In this document: positions 18,030 to 26,283 of the stretch, one piece after another
How positions within the stretch are numbered: the stretch's first letter is position 1
How the letters are laid out: each line of letters opens with the position of its first letter
Translations under genes and position numbers: made by a program
Source: JALUZX01 sp964561605
GTDB taxonomy: Bacteria; Planctomycetota; UBA1135; JALUZX01
DNA: 64,000 nt
NCBI GenBank assembly: GCA_964561605.1
Contig: CAZLQD010000017.1
Coordinates: 26,268-90,267 of the forward strand
Direction of reading: 5' to 3'
Notes under the pieces: model-generated
The model's database searches: none
Told to the model about the DNA's origin: nothing
Seen by the model: the letters and a program-made list of their open reading frames with translations, nothing else

Positions 18030-19443
18030 CCTGGTGAAGAGGACTCTCCTGGCCCTTGCGGGAGGGGCGGCCTTCCAGCGGCTCCTCCTCTTCGGGATCA
18101 CCGTGCTCCTCGCCCGGACTCTGGGGGTCTCGGGCCTGGGGGAATACGCATTCGGGATCCAGGTGGGGATGCTCCTTGCCCTCTTCTCCGACGCGGGGAT
18201 CCGGGTGGTGGCCGCCAGGGAGGCGGCCGCCGGGCCCGAGGAGGCCCCGGCCTGGATCCGGGCCTCCGTCCTTGCCAGGCTCCGCCTCTCGGCCCTCTTC
18301 TACGCCCTCTTCGCCGGAGTGGTCCTCCTGGCGGGCGGGGACGTGCCGTTCCTCCTCATTTGCGGTGCTCTGGTCTTTCCGGCGGCGGCCGACATGAAGG
18401 GCCTGGCCGACGCCGTGGGAAGGGCCTCCCTGGAGGTCCTCTGGGAGGGCTGGGCCGCTTTGGTCCACCTCGCCCTGGTGGCCGGGCTTTGCCTGGCCGG
18501 AAGGAGGGAGATCCTCCTCTTCGGCCTGGCCTACCTGGCGTCCCGGACGGCCTACGCCCTTCCCGCCCTGTTCTGGGCCGCCCCCTGGAAGGGCACGGAG
18601 GGGAAGGTCTCTACGAAGGGGCTCCTCAGGCAGGGCGGTGCGATCTCGGCGGCGGTCTTCCTGAACAGCCTCGTCCGTTCCCTGGACGTGATCCTCCTCA
18701 AGGTCATGGCGGGACCATATCCGGCGGGATTGTACGCCGCGGCCCGGAAGCTCGCCGCCGCGGCCGAAACCCCTCTCAACCTGCTGGGCCGGCTCTTCAA
18801 GCCCCACCTGGACCGTGCCGCGGCGGGAGGGGACACGGGGGGCACCCTGGAGCGGGTCCTCCGTTCCCAGGCCTTCCTGGTCCTTCCCGTGGCGGCGGGA
18901 GGATGGCTCACGGCCGCGCCCCTCCTGGTGCGTCTCTTCGGGGGGGACTACGCCCCGGCGGCCTGGACCTTGAAGTGGCTCCTGGTGGTGATGGTCCTCA
19001 CAGGGCTGGGCTCGGCCTTCGGCAACACCCTCTTCGCCTGGAGGAAACACCTGCTCTACCTCTTTCCTCTCTGCCTGGCCACGGCCTCGAACCTGGGGCT
19101 CACCCTGGCCTTGATCCCCCGCTGGGGGAGCGCCGGGGCGGCCTTCGCCACGGCCCTCTCCCTGGCCATTTCCATCCCCTTCTCCGTGTCCTTCCTCGCC
19201 AGGTTCGGATGGACCGTATCGCCCCTGCGGGTCCTGGGGAGGCCCCTGGCGGCGGCCGCCGCCGTGACGGCGGCCGTCCTGGCCGTTCCGGCGGGATGGG
19301 ATGTGCTCCTCCGGGTCGGTGCCGGGGCCCTCGCCTGGGGGCTCTCCCTCTGGTTCCTGGAGTTCCGGGGGAGGTGGGGGGTCCTGGGAAGGGGGCTCCA
19401 GGAGGGAAGCGGTTTTCTTCTGGAGGAGAGTCGTGGGGGCTGA
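18022..19443 (+). CDS. Wzx-like polysaccharide flippase
   Basis: A 473-residue polytopic membrane protein of the MATE-like flippase (Wzx/RfbX) superfamily, which moves lipid-linked oligosaccharide across the inner membrane. About 12-14 hydrophobic helices run through the chain. The N-terminal GVSGLGEYAFGIQVGMLLAL and mid-protein GPYPAGLYAAARKL match the pattern of this superfamily (YG-x-hydrophobic after the first helix, and the second repeat). I use the GTG at 18022, with GGAGG six bases upstream; the frame extends to 17938, but that region overlaps the previous gene and adds a Pro/Arg-rich start. It overlaps its neighbours by 8 and 11 bases. Confidence 0.88.
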   Translation: MPDLVKRTLLALAGGAAFQRLLLFGITVLLARTLGVSGLGEYAFGIQVGMLLALFSDAGIRVVAAREAAAGPEEAPAWIRASVLARLRLSALFYALFAGVVLLAGGDVPFLLICGALVFPAAADMKGLADAVGRASLEVLWEGWAALVHLALVAGLCLAGRREILLFGLAYLASRTAYALPALFWAAPWKGTEGKVSTKGLLRQGGAISAAVFLNSLVRSLDVILLKVMAGPYPAGLYAAARKLAAAAETPLNLLGRLFKPHLDRAAAGGDTGGTLERVLRSQAFLVLPVAAGGWLTAAPLLVRLFGGDYAPAAWTLKWLLVVMVLTGLGSAFGNTLFAWRKHLLYLFPLCLATASNLGLTLALIPRWGSAGAAFATALSLAISIPFSVSFLARFGWTVSPLRVLGRPLAAAAAVTAAVLAVPAGWDVLLRVGAGALAWGLSLWFLEFRGRWGVLGRGLQEGSGFLLEESRGG

Positions 19444-20368
19444 GGCTCGAGAGCCGGCCCGGCCCGGGCGGACTGCGGCGGTGGTGGTCCACTACCGCTG
19501 TCTCGAGGAGACCCTGGCCTGCCTGGAGAGCCTGGAGCGGCACGCCCCGGCGCTCGAGGTCTTCCTCGTGGAGAACGGCTCCCGCGACGGCTCCCGGAAG
19601 GCCCTGGAAGAGGCCGCCTCGGCGAAGGCCGGGCTCCACCTGGTGTTTTCCGGGGAGAATCGGGGGTTCGGCGGGGGATGCAACCTGGGTATCGAGGCGG
19701 CCCTGGAGAAGAGGCCCGACCTGGAGTTCCTCCTTCTGCTCAACCCCGATTGCCTGGCGGAACGGGGCTTCCTGGAAGCCCTGGAGGAGACGGCCCGCCG
19801 CCGGCGGGCGGCGATCACGGGGGCGAAGATCCTGTCCGCGGACGGAGAGAGGATCCTCTACGAGAACGGGAGGATCCGGCCCCTGACCCTGGCGGGCTCC
19901 CACGCTCCCGCTCCCGAGGGGATGGAGGAGTACGAGACGGAGTTCATCACAGGAGCGTGTATGCTCGTGGACGCCGCCTTCCTTAGAGGGGGACTTCGTT
20001 TCGACGAGGAATACTTCCTCTACGTCGAGGACATGGATTTCTGCCTCCGGGCCCGGGCCATGGGGGGCAGGCTTTGGGTGACCCGACGGGCCCGGATCCG
20101 CCACGCTCTGGGAGGGAGCCAGCGGGAGGACGAGATCGTCCCGGGTGGGATGCGGAGGAAGGAAATCTATTTTCTCGCCAGGAACAAGGTGCGCCTCGCG
20201 AGGAAGTGGTTCACGCCGGGCCGGCGGGCGGCCTTCCTGGCCGTGGCCTTCCTTCTCAAGCCGCCGGCGGGGGCCCTTCGGTTCGGGTCGCTTCGTTTCC
20301 TCGGCCCCTACTTCAGGGGACTCCTGGACGGCCTGGCGGGAAGGCCTTCCCGGGCGGGGGGCCTGTGA
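19433..20368 (+). CDS. GT2 glycosyltransferase, rhamnosyltransferase-like
   Basis: A 311-residue glycosyltransferase of the WbbL/RfbF-like branch of GT2. Diagnostic stretches are AAVVVHYR, FLVENGSRDGS, SGENRGFGGGCNLGIE, LLLLNPDC and EEYFLYVEDMDFCLRARA, the last with the catalytic-base EDxDF pattern. Enzymes with this architecture often add rhamnose or a similar deoxysugar, but specificity cannot be read here. The GTG at 19433 has GGAGG six bases before it; the open frame to 19301 overlaps the flippase and is Gly/Ser-rich noise. It is the last glycosyltransferase of the cluster. Confidence 0.88.
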   Translation: MGAEAREPARPGRTAAVVVHYRCLEETLACLESLERHAPALEVFLVENGSRDGSRKALEEAASAKAGLHLVFSGENRGFGGGCNLGIEAALEKRPDLEFLLLLNPDCLAERGFLEALEETARRRRAAITGAKILSADGERILYENGRIRPLTLAGSHAPAPEGMEEYETEFITGACMLVDAAFLRGGLRFDEEYFLYVEDMDFCLRARAMGGRLWVTRRARIRHALGGSQREDEIVPGGMRRKEIYFLARNKVRLARKWFTPGRRAAFLAVAFLLKPPAGALRFGSLRFLGPYFRGLLDGLAGRPSRAGGL

Positions 20369-20502
20369 GGAGGCCGGACCGGAACGGGACGCCTTCCGTC
20401 GGATGAATGGAAATTCCGGTGCGGAGCGGGCCCGGGTGGGATCTCATGGGGGGGCCGGGGAAGCCTTCTTCGTTCCCACCCCCCCCCGGCGGGAGGTTTC
20501 CC

Positions 20503-20970
20503 GTGAAGATCGTCCTTGGAAGCGACGATGCCGGTTTCCCCTTGAAGGAACGGATCAAGGAGTTCCTGGCGGAACAGGATCTGGTGGAAGCGTCCTGGGA
20601 GGACTTCGGCGTGGGAGAGGGGGAAACCGTGCCCTATCCGTTGATCGCCGAGAAGGTGGCCAGGGCCGTGGCCGAGGGGCGGTTCGAGAGGGGGATCCTC
20701 CTGTGCGGCACGGGTCTCGGGATGGCGATAACGGCGAACAAGATTCCGGGGGTCCGGGCGGCCACGTGCCACGATGTATATTCGGCCGAGCGCGCCAGGA
20801 AGAGCAACGACGCCCAGATCCTCGCCATGGGGGCCCGGGTGATCGGCCCCGAGGCGGCCCGGACGGTTCTCCTGGCCTGGCTCTGCTCGGAATTCGCCGG
20901 GGGAAGGTCCGCTCCCAAGGTGGAGAAGATCCGGGAAGTGGAGAGACGCTATCTCAGGGAACTGGCCTAG
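20503..20970 (+). CDS. RpiB/LacA/LacB-family sugar-phosphate isomerase
   Basis: A 155-residue aldose-ketose sugar-phosphate isomerase, the normal family length. The phosphate and substrate loop reads LGSDDAGF, where classical RpiB has SDHAGF, so the His is Asp9. The catalytic Cys68 is kept in LLCGTGLGMAITANK. Further on, CHDVYSAERARKSNDAQILAMGARVIG carries His90 but has Ser where classical RpiB has the His of the HNDAN motif. This pattern fits the subgroup that includes erythrulose-4-phosphate isomerases rather than true ribose-5-phosphate isomerase; that is recalled family knowledge. The GTG at 20503 follows GGGAGG by six bases. It may supply a sugar precursor for the glycan cluster 134 bases upstream, or be separate. 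Confidence 0.88.
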   Translation: MKIVLGSDDAGFPLKERIKEFLAEQDLVEASWEDFGVGEGETVPYPLIAEKVARAVAEGRFERGILLCGTGLGMAITANKIPGVRAATCHDVYSAERARKSNDAQILAMGARVIGPEAARTVLLAWLCSEFAGGRSAPKVEKIREVERRYLRELA

Positions 20971-20984
20971 CCGGAAGGGGGATC

Positions 20985-21009
20985 CCCGCCGGGAGGGACC
21001 GGCGGGTTT
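20985..21009 (+). terminator. Likely terminator after the isomerase gene
   Basis: CCCGCCGG (20985-20992) pairs with CCGGCGGG (20999-21006) around a six-base loop and is followed by TTT. It lies 15 bases past the isomerase stop. The T-run is short, so termination may be partial. Confidence 0.5.
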
Positions 21010-21033
21010 CAGTTCGGAGGGGTTGATCGCCGA

Positions 21034-21054
21034 TTAGGCACCTGTTAGGTTAGG
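21034..21054 (+). promoter_or_regulatory. Possible operator: three TTAGG direct repeats
   Basis: TTAGG occurs at 21034, 21045 and 21050, 11 and 5 bases apart, in the leader of the two-polymerase cassette and about 48 bases before its ATG. The 11-base spacing is one helical turn. No known LexA box is visible. That this is a binding site for a damage regulator is a guess from position only. Confidence 0.25.
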
Positions 21055-21101
21055 GAAAATCGCGCTCTGGACGGATTGGAACCCTTGCAGGAGCGACCCC
21101 G

Positions 21102-22307
21102 ATGGGCGAGACACCCCTGATTCTGCACCTGGACATCGATTCCTTCCTGGCCTCGGTGGAGCAGGTCTCCGAGCCCGGCCTTCGGGGGAGGCCCGTGGCG
21201 GTGGGTTCGGGGATCGTGGCCTCTTGCTCCTTCGAGGCCAAGCGCCGGGGGGTCCGGACGGCCATGACCATGAGCCGGGCCCGGCGGATCTGCCCGGATC
21301 TCCTGGTCGTGGAAGGGGACTCGGCCAGGGCCGCCGCCTTCCGGGAGAAGGTGGAGCAGGTGCTCCGGCGCCATGCGCCCCTGGTGGAGCGGGTCTCCCT
21401 GGACGACTTCTACGCCGACCTCTCGGGGATCCCCGAGGATCCGCTCCAGGCGGCCCGGGCCGTGAGGGACGAGGTGCGGGCCGAGACGGGCCTCTCCGTC
21501 TCCCAGGGGATGGGCCGGACCCGGACGGTGGCCCGGCTCGCCACGGAACGGGCCAAGCCGGGAGGGATCTTCCTGGTCCCCCCGGGGGAGGAGGCGGCCT
21601 TCCTGGAGGCCTGGCCCGTGGGGCGGCTTCCCGGCGTGGGACGGCGGACCTTCCAGCTCTTCCGCCGCCTGGGGGTGCGGACGGTGGGGGAGTTGCGGGG
21701 CCTGGGAAGGGCCCACCTGGAGGGGCTCCTGGGCAAGAGGGGGGAGCGGCTCTGGAAGCGGGCCTGGGGGCGTGACGAGGAGCCCCTCCGGGAGGGACGC
21801 CCCCCCCGGACGGTGAGCCGGGAGACCTCCTTCGACGAGCCCACGGCCGACCCGGACCTGGTGGAGGGGCTCCTGGACTGGCTCCTGGATCGGGCCCTCT
21901 GGGCCCTGCGGCGGGAGGGGACGGCGGCGGGCCGGATCGACGTGGTGATTCGATATGCGGACAACGAATTCCTCTCCAGGGGGGAGGGCCTCGCCCCTCC
22001 GGCCCGGACCTTCCGGGACGCCGCGGGCCCGGCCCGCCGGTGCCTGGAAGGAGCCTGGTCGCGGCGGCTCCTCCTGCGGGGCCTGGGAGTCCGTCTCTCC
22101 CGGCTGGTTCCCTCGGGAGAATATGTCCAGGACGGTCTCTGGGACCGCTCCCCCGGCGCGGCCCTCCGCCTGGAGAGGGCCCTGGACCGGATCCGGGGAA
22201 AACACGGCTTCGGCGGCGTTCTCCAGGGGAGGGAGTCCCTCCTCCTGGGACGGCTCCCCTTCGGGCGGGAGGGGTTCCGCCTCAGGACGCCCTCCCTCTC
22301 GCTCTGA
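21102..22307 (+). CDS. Y-family (DinB-like) DNA polymerase
   Basis: A 401-residue translesion polymerase of the Y family. The palm begins ILHLDIDSFLASVEQ with the first metal ligand Asp11, and the second acidic pair is VSLDDFYADL (Asp101, Asp102), where DinB normally has Asp-Glu. The fingers contain CSFEAKRRGVRTAM, the helix-hairpin-helix thumb is about residues 175-235 (LPGVGRRTFQLF), and a little-finger domain starts near VSRETSF. Because three acidic residues remain, it looks catalytically competent, unlike typical ImuB proteins. AGGAG lies eight bases before the ATG. The DnaE2 gene follows after 15 bases, so the two form one damage-tolerance unit. No beta-clamp motif is obvious at the C-terminus. 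Confidence 0.9.
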   Translation: MGETPLILHLDIDSFLASVEQVSEPGLRGRPVAVGSGIVASCSFEAKRRGVRTAMTMSRARRICPDLLVVEGDSARAAAFREKVEQVLRRHAPLVERVSLDDFYADLSGIPEDPLQAARAVRDEVRAETGLSVSQGMGRTRTVARLATERAKPGGIFLVPPGEEAAFLEAWPVGRLPGVGRRTFQLFRRLGVRTVGELRGLGRAHLEGLLGKRGERLWKRAWGRDEEPLREGRPPRTVSRETSFDEPTADPDLVEGLLDWLLDRALWALRREGTAAGRIDVVIRYADNEFLSRGEGLAPPARTFRDAAGPARRCLEGAWSRRLLLRGLGVRLSRLVPSGEYVQDGLWDRSPGAALRLERALDRIRGKHGFGGVLQGRESLLLGRLPFGREGFRLRTPSLSL

Positions 22308-22322
22308 CCGGGAGGGGAAAAG

Positions 22323-25300
22323 ATGGAGTTCGTCCCTCTCCGGGTACACAGCTGGTTTTCCTTCCTCACGGCCCCTTCGCCGCCGGGGGAGCTCTGCCGC
22401 CGGGCCGCCGGGCTGGGGCTCTCGGCACTGGCCCTCACCGACGTAGGGGGGCTCTGGGGCGCGCCGGAGTTCGAGGAGGCGGCGGACGCCGCCGGGGTGC
22501 GGCCCATCCTTGGGGCGGAACTCCCCACCGGCGAGGGGCGGCTCGTCCTTCTTGCCAGGGACGGCGAGGGGTACCGTTCCCTCTGCCGCCTGGTGAGCGC
22601 CTTCCACCTGGACGAGTCCTTCGATCCCGTCCGGACGACGGCCCGGGAGTCGGCGGGTCTCTTCGTTCTGGCCGACTCGCCCAGGTTCTTGGCGAGGCTG
22701 GCCTTGCGGATCCCGCCGGACACGCTTTTCGCCGGACTTCCCGCCCCGGTCCGGGCAGGCCCCGGCCGCCCGGGCCGTTCCCTTCCGCCGGACCAGGTGA
22801 TTCCCAAGGGCCGGAAACTTCCCGATCCGCCCCGGCCCCCGGCCCAGGGGGAGGTCCGGGAGGCGGCCCGGGGCCTGGGGCTTCGTCTCGTCGCCCTTCC
22901 CGACGTCTACCGGGCCGGGCCCTCCCAGGCGGAGAGGCACCGCCTCCTCCTGGCCGTGAAGAAGGGGATCCCCCTGGATCTCCAGGGCGACCCGGGCGGC
23001 ACGGATCTTCCCGGCCCGGAGGAGATCCGCGCCTGGTACGAGGGATACGAAGATGCGGTGGAGCGCACCTTGGAGATCGCCGGGGCCTGCAGGGCCCGGC
23101 TCCTCCGTGGAGAGCCTCCCCTCTTTCCTCCCTACCGCTCGAGGGAGGGGGAGACGGCCGGGGAGAGACTCCGGGAGCTGGCCTTGGAGGGCCTGGAGCG
23201 GTTCTACGGCCCGGGGGCGGTCGAGGCGCGGCGGCGCCTGGAGGAGGAGCTCGAGGTGATCCGCAGATCCGGATTCGCTCCCTATTTCCTGGTCCTCCAG
23301 GAGATCGCCGACTTCGCCCGCCGGGAAGGAATCCCCTGCATGGGAAGGGGGAGCGCGGCGGACAGCCTGGTGGCCCGTTGCCTGGGACTGACGGAGCCCG
23401 ATCCGATCCGCCACGGCCTGGTCTTCGAGCGATTCCTCAATGCCGGCCGGGGGGATCTGCCCGACGTGGACCTGGACTTCTGCTGGAAGCGGCGCAGGAA
23501 GGTCCTGGACTACGTCTTCCGCCGCTTCGGCCGGGACCGGACGGCCATGCTCTGCACCTTGGTCCGCCTGGGTCCCCGGGGCGCCTACCGGGAGGCCGCC
23601 CTGGCCTGCGGGATTCCCCCCAGGCTCGCCTCGGCCGCCTCGGCCCGCCTGCCCCGGTCCCGGCGGAGGAACCTGGACGAGGCCCTGGCCGAGGCCGGGG
23701 ACCTGGCGCCCCTCCTGGGAAGCTCCCGCCTGGCGGAGAAGACGGCCCGGGCGGCGGAGCTCCTCCTGGGGGCGCCTCACCACGTGGGGCTCCACCCGGG
23801 AGGCACGGTGATCGCCCCGGTGCACCTGAGGGACTTCCTCCCCCTCCAGCCCTCGGCCGAGGGGTTTACGGCCGTCCAGTTCGACAAGCACTACATCGAG
23901 GAGACGGGGGCGGTGAAGCTGGATCTCCTGGGAAACAGGGGGCTCACCCTGGTGGACTACGCCCTGGAGAACCTGCGGGAACGGCGGGGGAGGGCTCCCG
24001 ACCCGGAGGAGATCCCCCGGGACGATCCGGCGGCGGGGCGCCTGGTTCGGGAAGGGCGCACCTTGGGGTGTTTCCAGATCGAGTCCCCCGCCATGCGCCA
24101 GATCCTCAGGGCCATGAGGGCATCCAGGGAGGACCAGGTGATCCAGGCCCTGGCCCTGGTCCGGCCCGGGCCGGCGTCGGGGGGGATGAAGCGGATCTTC
24201 CTGGCCCGCGCCCGGGGGGAGGAACCGGTGGAGCGGATCGATCCCGGGGTGGACCGGGAGCTGGAGGAGACCCTGGGCGTGATGCTCTACCAGGAAGACG
24301 TCCTGAAGGTCGCCCGGGCCGCCGCCGGCCTCTCCCTGGAGGAGGCGGATCGCCTGAGAAAGGAGCTGGCCCGGGCCCGGAAGGATCCGGAGGGGGCCCG
24401 CCGCCTGGGAGAGGCCTTCGTCCTGGCGGCACGGGAGCGGGGCCTCTCCGCCGAAGGGGCGCGGCGGACCTGGGAGCAGCTCTCCCGTTTCTGCGGGTAT
24501 TCCTTCTGCAAGGCCCACGCCGTGAGCTACGGGCGCCTCGCCTGGAAGTGCGCCTGGCTCAAGGCCAGGGAGCCTGCGGCCTTCATGGCGGCCCTCCTCT
24601 CCAGCGGCGCCGGGATGTACGCCACGACGGTCTACGTGGAGGAGGCCCGCCGGATGGGGCTCAAGATCCTCCCTCCCCACGTGAACCTCTCGGGGGCCCG
24701 CTGGAAATGGGAGGGAGAGCGGGGGCTCCGGGTCTCCCTGGCGGAGGTGCGGGGGGTCGGGGAGGAGATGGTGGAGGAGATCCTGGAGGCCCGCCGCCGG
24801 GGCGGGCCCTTCCGGAGTCTGGAGGACCTGGCGGAGCGGGTTCCGGGTCTTGCCAGGGACGCCCTGGAGAACCTGGTCCTGGCGGGCGCCCTGGACGGAT
24901 TGGGGCCGGGCCGGGGGGAGATGATCCTGGCCTTGCGGCTGAGGAGGAAGAGAGGCGCGCCGAAAGGCTGGTTCGGCCGGCCCCTTCCCGCCCTCTCCGG
25001 ACGGGGCCGGGTGCCGGGGCCCACGGAACTGGAGAAGGCCCGCCTCGCCATGGAGGTCCTTGGCTTCCACGTGGGGGCCCACCCCCTCACCCTGGAAGGA
25101 AGGGCCCGGCCCAGCTCCCTCGTGGGGTGCGGCATGGCCTCCAGGAAGGGGGGGCGGGTCCTGGTCCAGGGCTGGGTGATCGCCCTGCGCAAGGTGCGCC
25201 TGGAAGGAGGGAAAGGGGTGGTCTTCCTCACCCTGGAGGACGAGACCGGGCTGGTGGAGGTGGTGTGCCGGGAGGGATGCCGGATCCTGGGGCGGGTGGA

Positions 25301-25412
25301 GCCCTGGGCGGTCCTTCGGGTGGAGGGCCGGGTGGAGACCCGGATGGGGGCGCCCCTGGTGGAGGCCCGGCTGGTCCGGAAGGTGGGGGAGCCTGTGGGG
25401 ATCCCGGGGTGA
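22323..25412 (+). CDS. dnaE2: DnaE2-type (ImuC-like) error-prone DNA polymerase III alpha subunit
   Basis: A 1029-residue C-family polymerase of the short DnaE2 type. The polymerase active site is intact: DLPDVDLDFC (378-387) and the third Asp in AVKLDLLG. The tower continues through LGVMLYQEDVLKVA and YSFCKAHAVSYGRLAWKCAWLKA. The helix-hairpin-helix region (VRGVGEEMVEEIL) and an OB fold (RVLVQGWVIALRKVRL) close the protein. The N-terminal PHP domain is degenerate: the HxH of the first motif is reduced to LRVHSWFSF and the TDH motif reads TDV, so metal-dependent proofreading is unlikely. GGAGGGG lies five bases before the ATG. Together with the upstream Y-family enzyme it should copy past DNA lesions with raised mutation rate. 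Confidence 0.93.
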   Translation: MEFVPLRVHSWFSFLTAPSPPGELCRRAAGLGLSALALTDVGGLWGAPEFEEAADAAGVRPILGAELPTGEGRLVLLARDGEGYRSLCRLVSAFHLDESFDPVRTTARESAGLFVLADSPRFLARLALRIPPDTLFAGLPAPVRAGPGRPGRSLPPDQVIPKGRKLPDPPRPPAQGEVREAARGLGLRLVALPDVYRAGPSQAERHRLLLAVKKGIPLDLQGDPGGTDLPGPEEIRAWYEGYEDAVERTLEIAGACRARLLRGEPPLFPPYRSREGETAGERLRELALEGLERFYGPGAVEARRRLEEELEVIRRSGFAPYFLVLQEIADFARREGIPCMGRGSAADSLVARCLGLTEPDPIRHGLVFERFLNAGRGDLPDVDLDFCWKRRRKVLDYVFRRFGRDRTAMLCTLVRLGPRGAYREAALACGIPPRLASAASARLPRSRRRNLDEALAEAGDLAPLLGSSRLAEKTARAAELLLGAPHHVGLHPGGTVIAPVHLRDFLPLQPSAEGFTAVQFDKHYIEETGAVKLDLLGNRGLTLVDYALENLRERRGRAPDPEEIPRDDPAAGRLVREGRTLGCFQIESPAMRQILRAMRASREDQVIQALALVRPGPASGGMKRIFLARARGEEPVERIDPGVDRELEETLGVMLYQEDVLKVARAAAGLSLEEADRLRKELARARKDPEGARRLGEAFVLAARERGLSAEGARRTWEQLSRFCGYSFCKAHAVSYGRLAWKCAWLKAREPAAFMAALLSSGAGMYATTVYVEEARRMGLKILPPHVNLSGARWKWEGERGLRVSLAEVRGVGEEMVEEILEARRRGGPFRSLEDLAERVPGLARDALENLVLAGALDGLGPGRGEMILALRLRRKRGAPKGWFGRPLPALSGRGRVPGPTELEKARLAMEVLGFHVGAHPLTLEGRARPSSLVGCGMASRKGGRVLVQGWVIALRKVRLEGGKGVVFLTLEDETGLVEVVCREGCRILGRVEPWAVLRVEGRVETRMGAPLVEARLVRKVGEPVGIPG

Positions 25413-25424
25413 GGGATCGGTTTC

Positions 25425-25973
25425 CTACCCCCGAAGGATGCCCTGGGCCTGGAAGAGGGAGGCTACGGGGAGGACCTCTCCTCCCAGGCGGAAGGCCCAA
25501 TGGAGGGTGAAGGTCAGGTTCCCCTGGAAGGGCTCCCCCTGGGGCCTGGGAAAGACCAGGGACCAGGCGCCCTTCTTGCCGGAAGGAAGGGTGGTGGCCA
25601 GGGTGGGGCGGCCCTTGGCGTCCAGGACCTGGCCGAGCTTCATCGTCCGGCCCGAGTCGTCCCGCAGGAGACACCGCCCCAGGAGGAGCCGGAAGGTCCG
25701 GCCCGTGCCGTTCGAGACCTGGACCTGGATGACCAGGGCCCGGCTGGATCCCCCCGAGAGGAGGGACTCCCTCCGCTCCACCCGGCCGGAAAGGATCACC
25801 TCCAGGCCGGGGGGGAACCGGACGGGCCTTCCGAACCCCCCTTCCACCAGGTGGGCCGGACCTCGGTCCAGGAGGTTCTTCCTGAGGGCCAAAGGCACGG
25901 TCCTGCCGAAGGAGCAGGCCGGGATCCCCAGGAGAGGGAGGAAAAGTAGGGGAGGTGGGACTCGAACCCACAC
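25425..25973 (-). CDS. Putative lipoprotein of unknown function, start overlapping tRNA-Leu
   Basis: I do not recognise this family. The confident part (about 150 residues) is beta-rich, with RALVIQVQVSNGTGRTFRL and NLTFTLHWAF, resembling immunoglobulin-like accessory domains such as those in DUF4352 proteins. The frame runs back through the tRNA-Leu gene. A start at GTG 25973, inside the T-arm side of the tRNA, would give a hydrophobic stretch ending IPAC, a fair lipobox, at about residue 20 of 182. Starts inside a tRNA gene are rare, so a downstream GTG near residue 31 or a non-standard start is also possible. It converges with dnaE2, leaving only 12 bases between them. Confidence 0.5.
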   Translation of the reverse strand: MWVRVPPPLLFLPLLGIPACSFGRTVPLALRKNLLDRGPAHLVEGGFGRPVRFPPGLEVILSGRVERRESLLSGGSSRALVIQVQVSNGTGRTFRLLLGRCLLRDDSGRTMKLGQVLDAKGRPTLATTLPSGKKGAWSLVFPRPQGEPFQGNLTFTLHWAFRLGGEVLPVASLFQAQGILRG

Positions 25974-26031
25974 GCTCCTGAAGGAGCAGAGGATTTTAAG
26001 TCCTCGGCGTCTGCCATTCCGCCACTCCCCC
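25947..26031 (-). tRNA. tRNA-Leu(UAA)
   Basis: An 85-base type II tRNA. Acceptor GGGGGAG pairs with CTCCCCT (first pair G-U), then a D-arm containing TGGCGGAATGGCAGACGCC, anticodon stem GAGGA/TCCTC around loop CTTAAAA with anticodon TAA, a long variable arm GCTCC-TTCA-GGAGC, and T-arm GTGGG-TTCGAGT-CCCAC. The discriminator is A. CCA is not encoded. Confidence 0.96.
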
Positions 26032-26044
26032 TTGCCGAAAGGTC

Positions 26045-26251
26045 TCAAGAGCTTCCCGCCTCCTGGGGAGGGGCCTCCTTGGGAACCAGGAGGGGCTGGA
26101 CCAGGAGGACCCAGAAGGCCTTGAGGACCACGAAGGGAAGAAAGAAGCACATCACGATCCCTGTGAGGAGGGTCATGAAGAGCATCACCAGGACGAAGGT
26201 GATCCAGGCCAGGATTCTGGCGGGCCTGCTGGGGGTCATCGGCCTTCCCAT
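26045..26251 (-). CDS. Small membrane protein of unknown function
   Basis: A 68-residue protein between two tRNA genes. After a short basic start, residues about 12-32 and 34-54 form one long or two back-to-back hydrophobic helices (WITFVLVMLFMTLLTGIVMC, then FLPFVVLKAFWVLLVQ), followed by a polar tail. The coherent hydrophobicity over 45 residues argues that it is real. It ends 13 bases before the tRNA-Leu 5' end, so the mRNA could share a transcript with both tRNAs. No function can be assigned. Confidence 0.6.
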   Translation of the reverse strand: MGRPMTPSRPARILAWITFVLVMLFMTLLTGIVMCFFLPFVVLKAFWVLLVQPLLVPKEAPPQEAGSS

Positions 26252-26283
26252 CCCATCTTGGGCCCCTCGAGAGCGGGGAGGAG

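Noticed and set aside
21102..22307. Inactive ImuB-type partner of DnaE2
   Set aside because: Acidic residues for metal binding are present (D11, D101, D102), so inactivity is not supported.
21045..25082. 1345-residue open frame on the minus strand opposite the polymerase genes
   Set aside because: It is Pro/Gly/Arg-rich, lacks any domain signature and mirrors the codon bias of the well-supported polymerase genes on the other strand.
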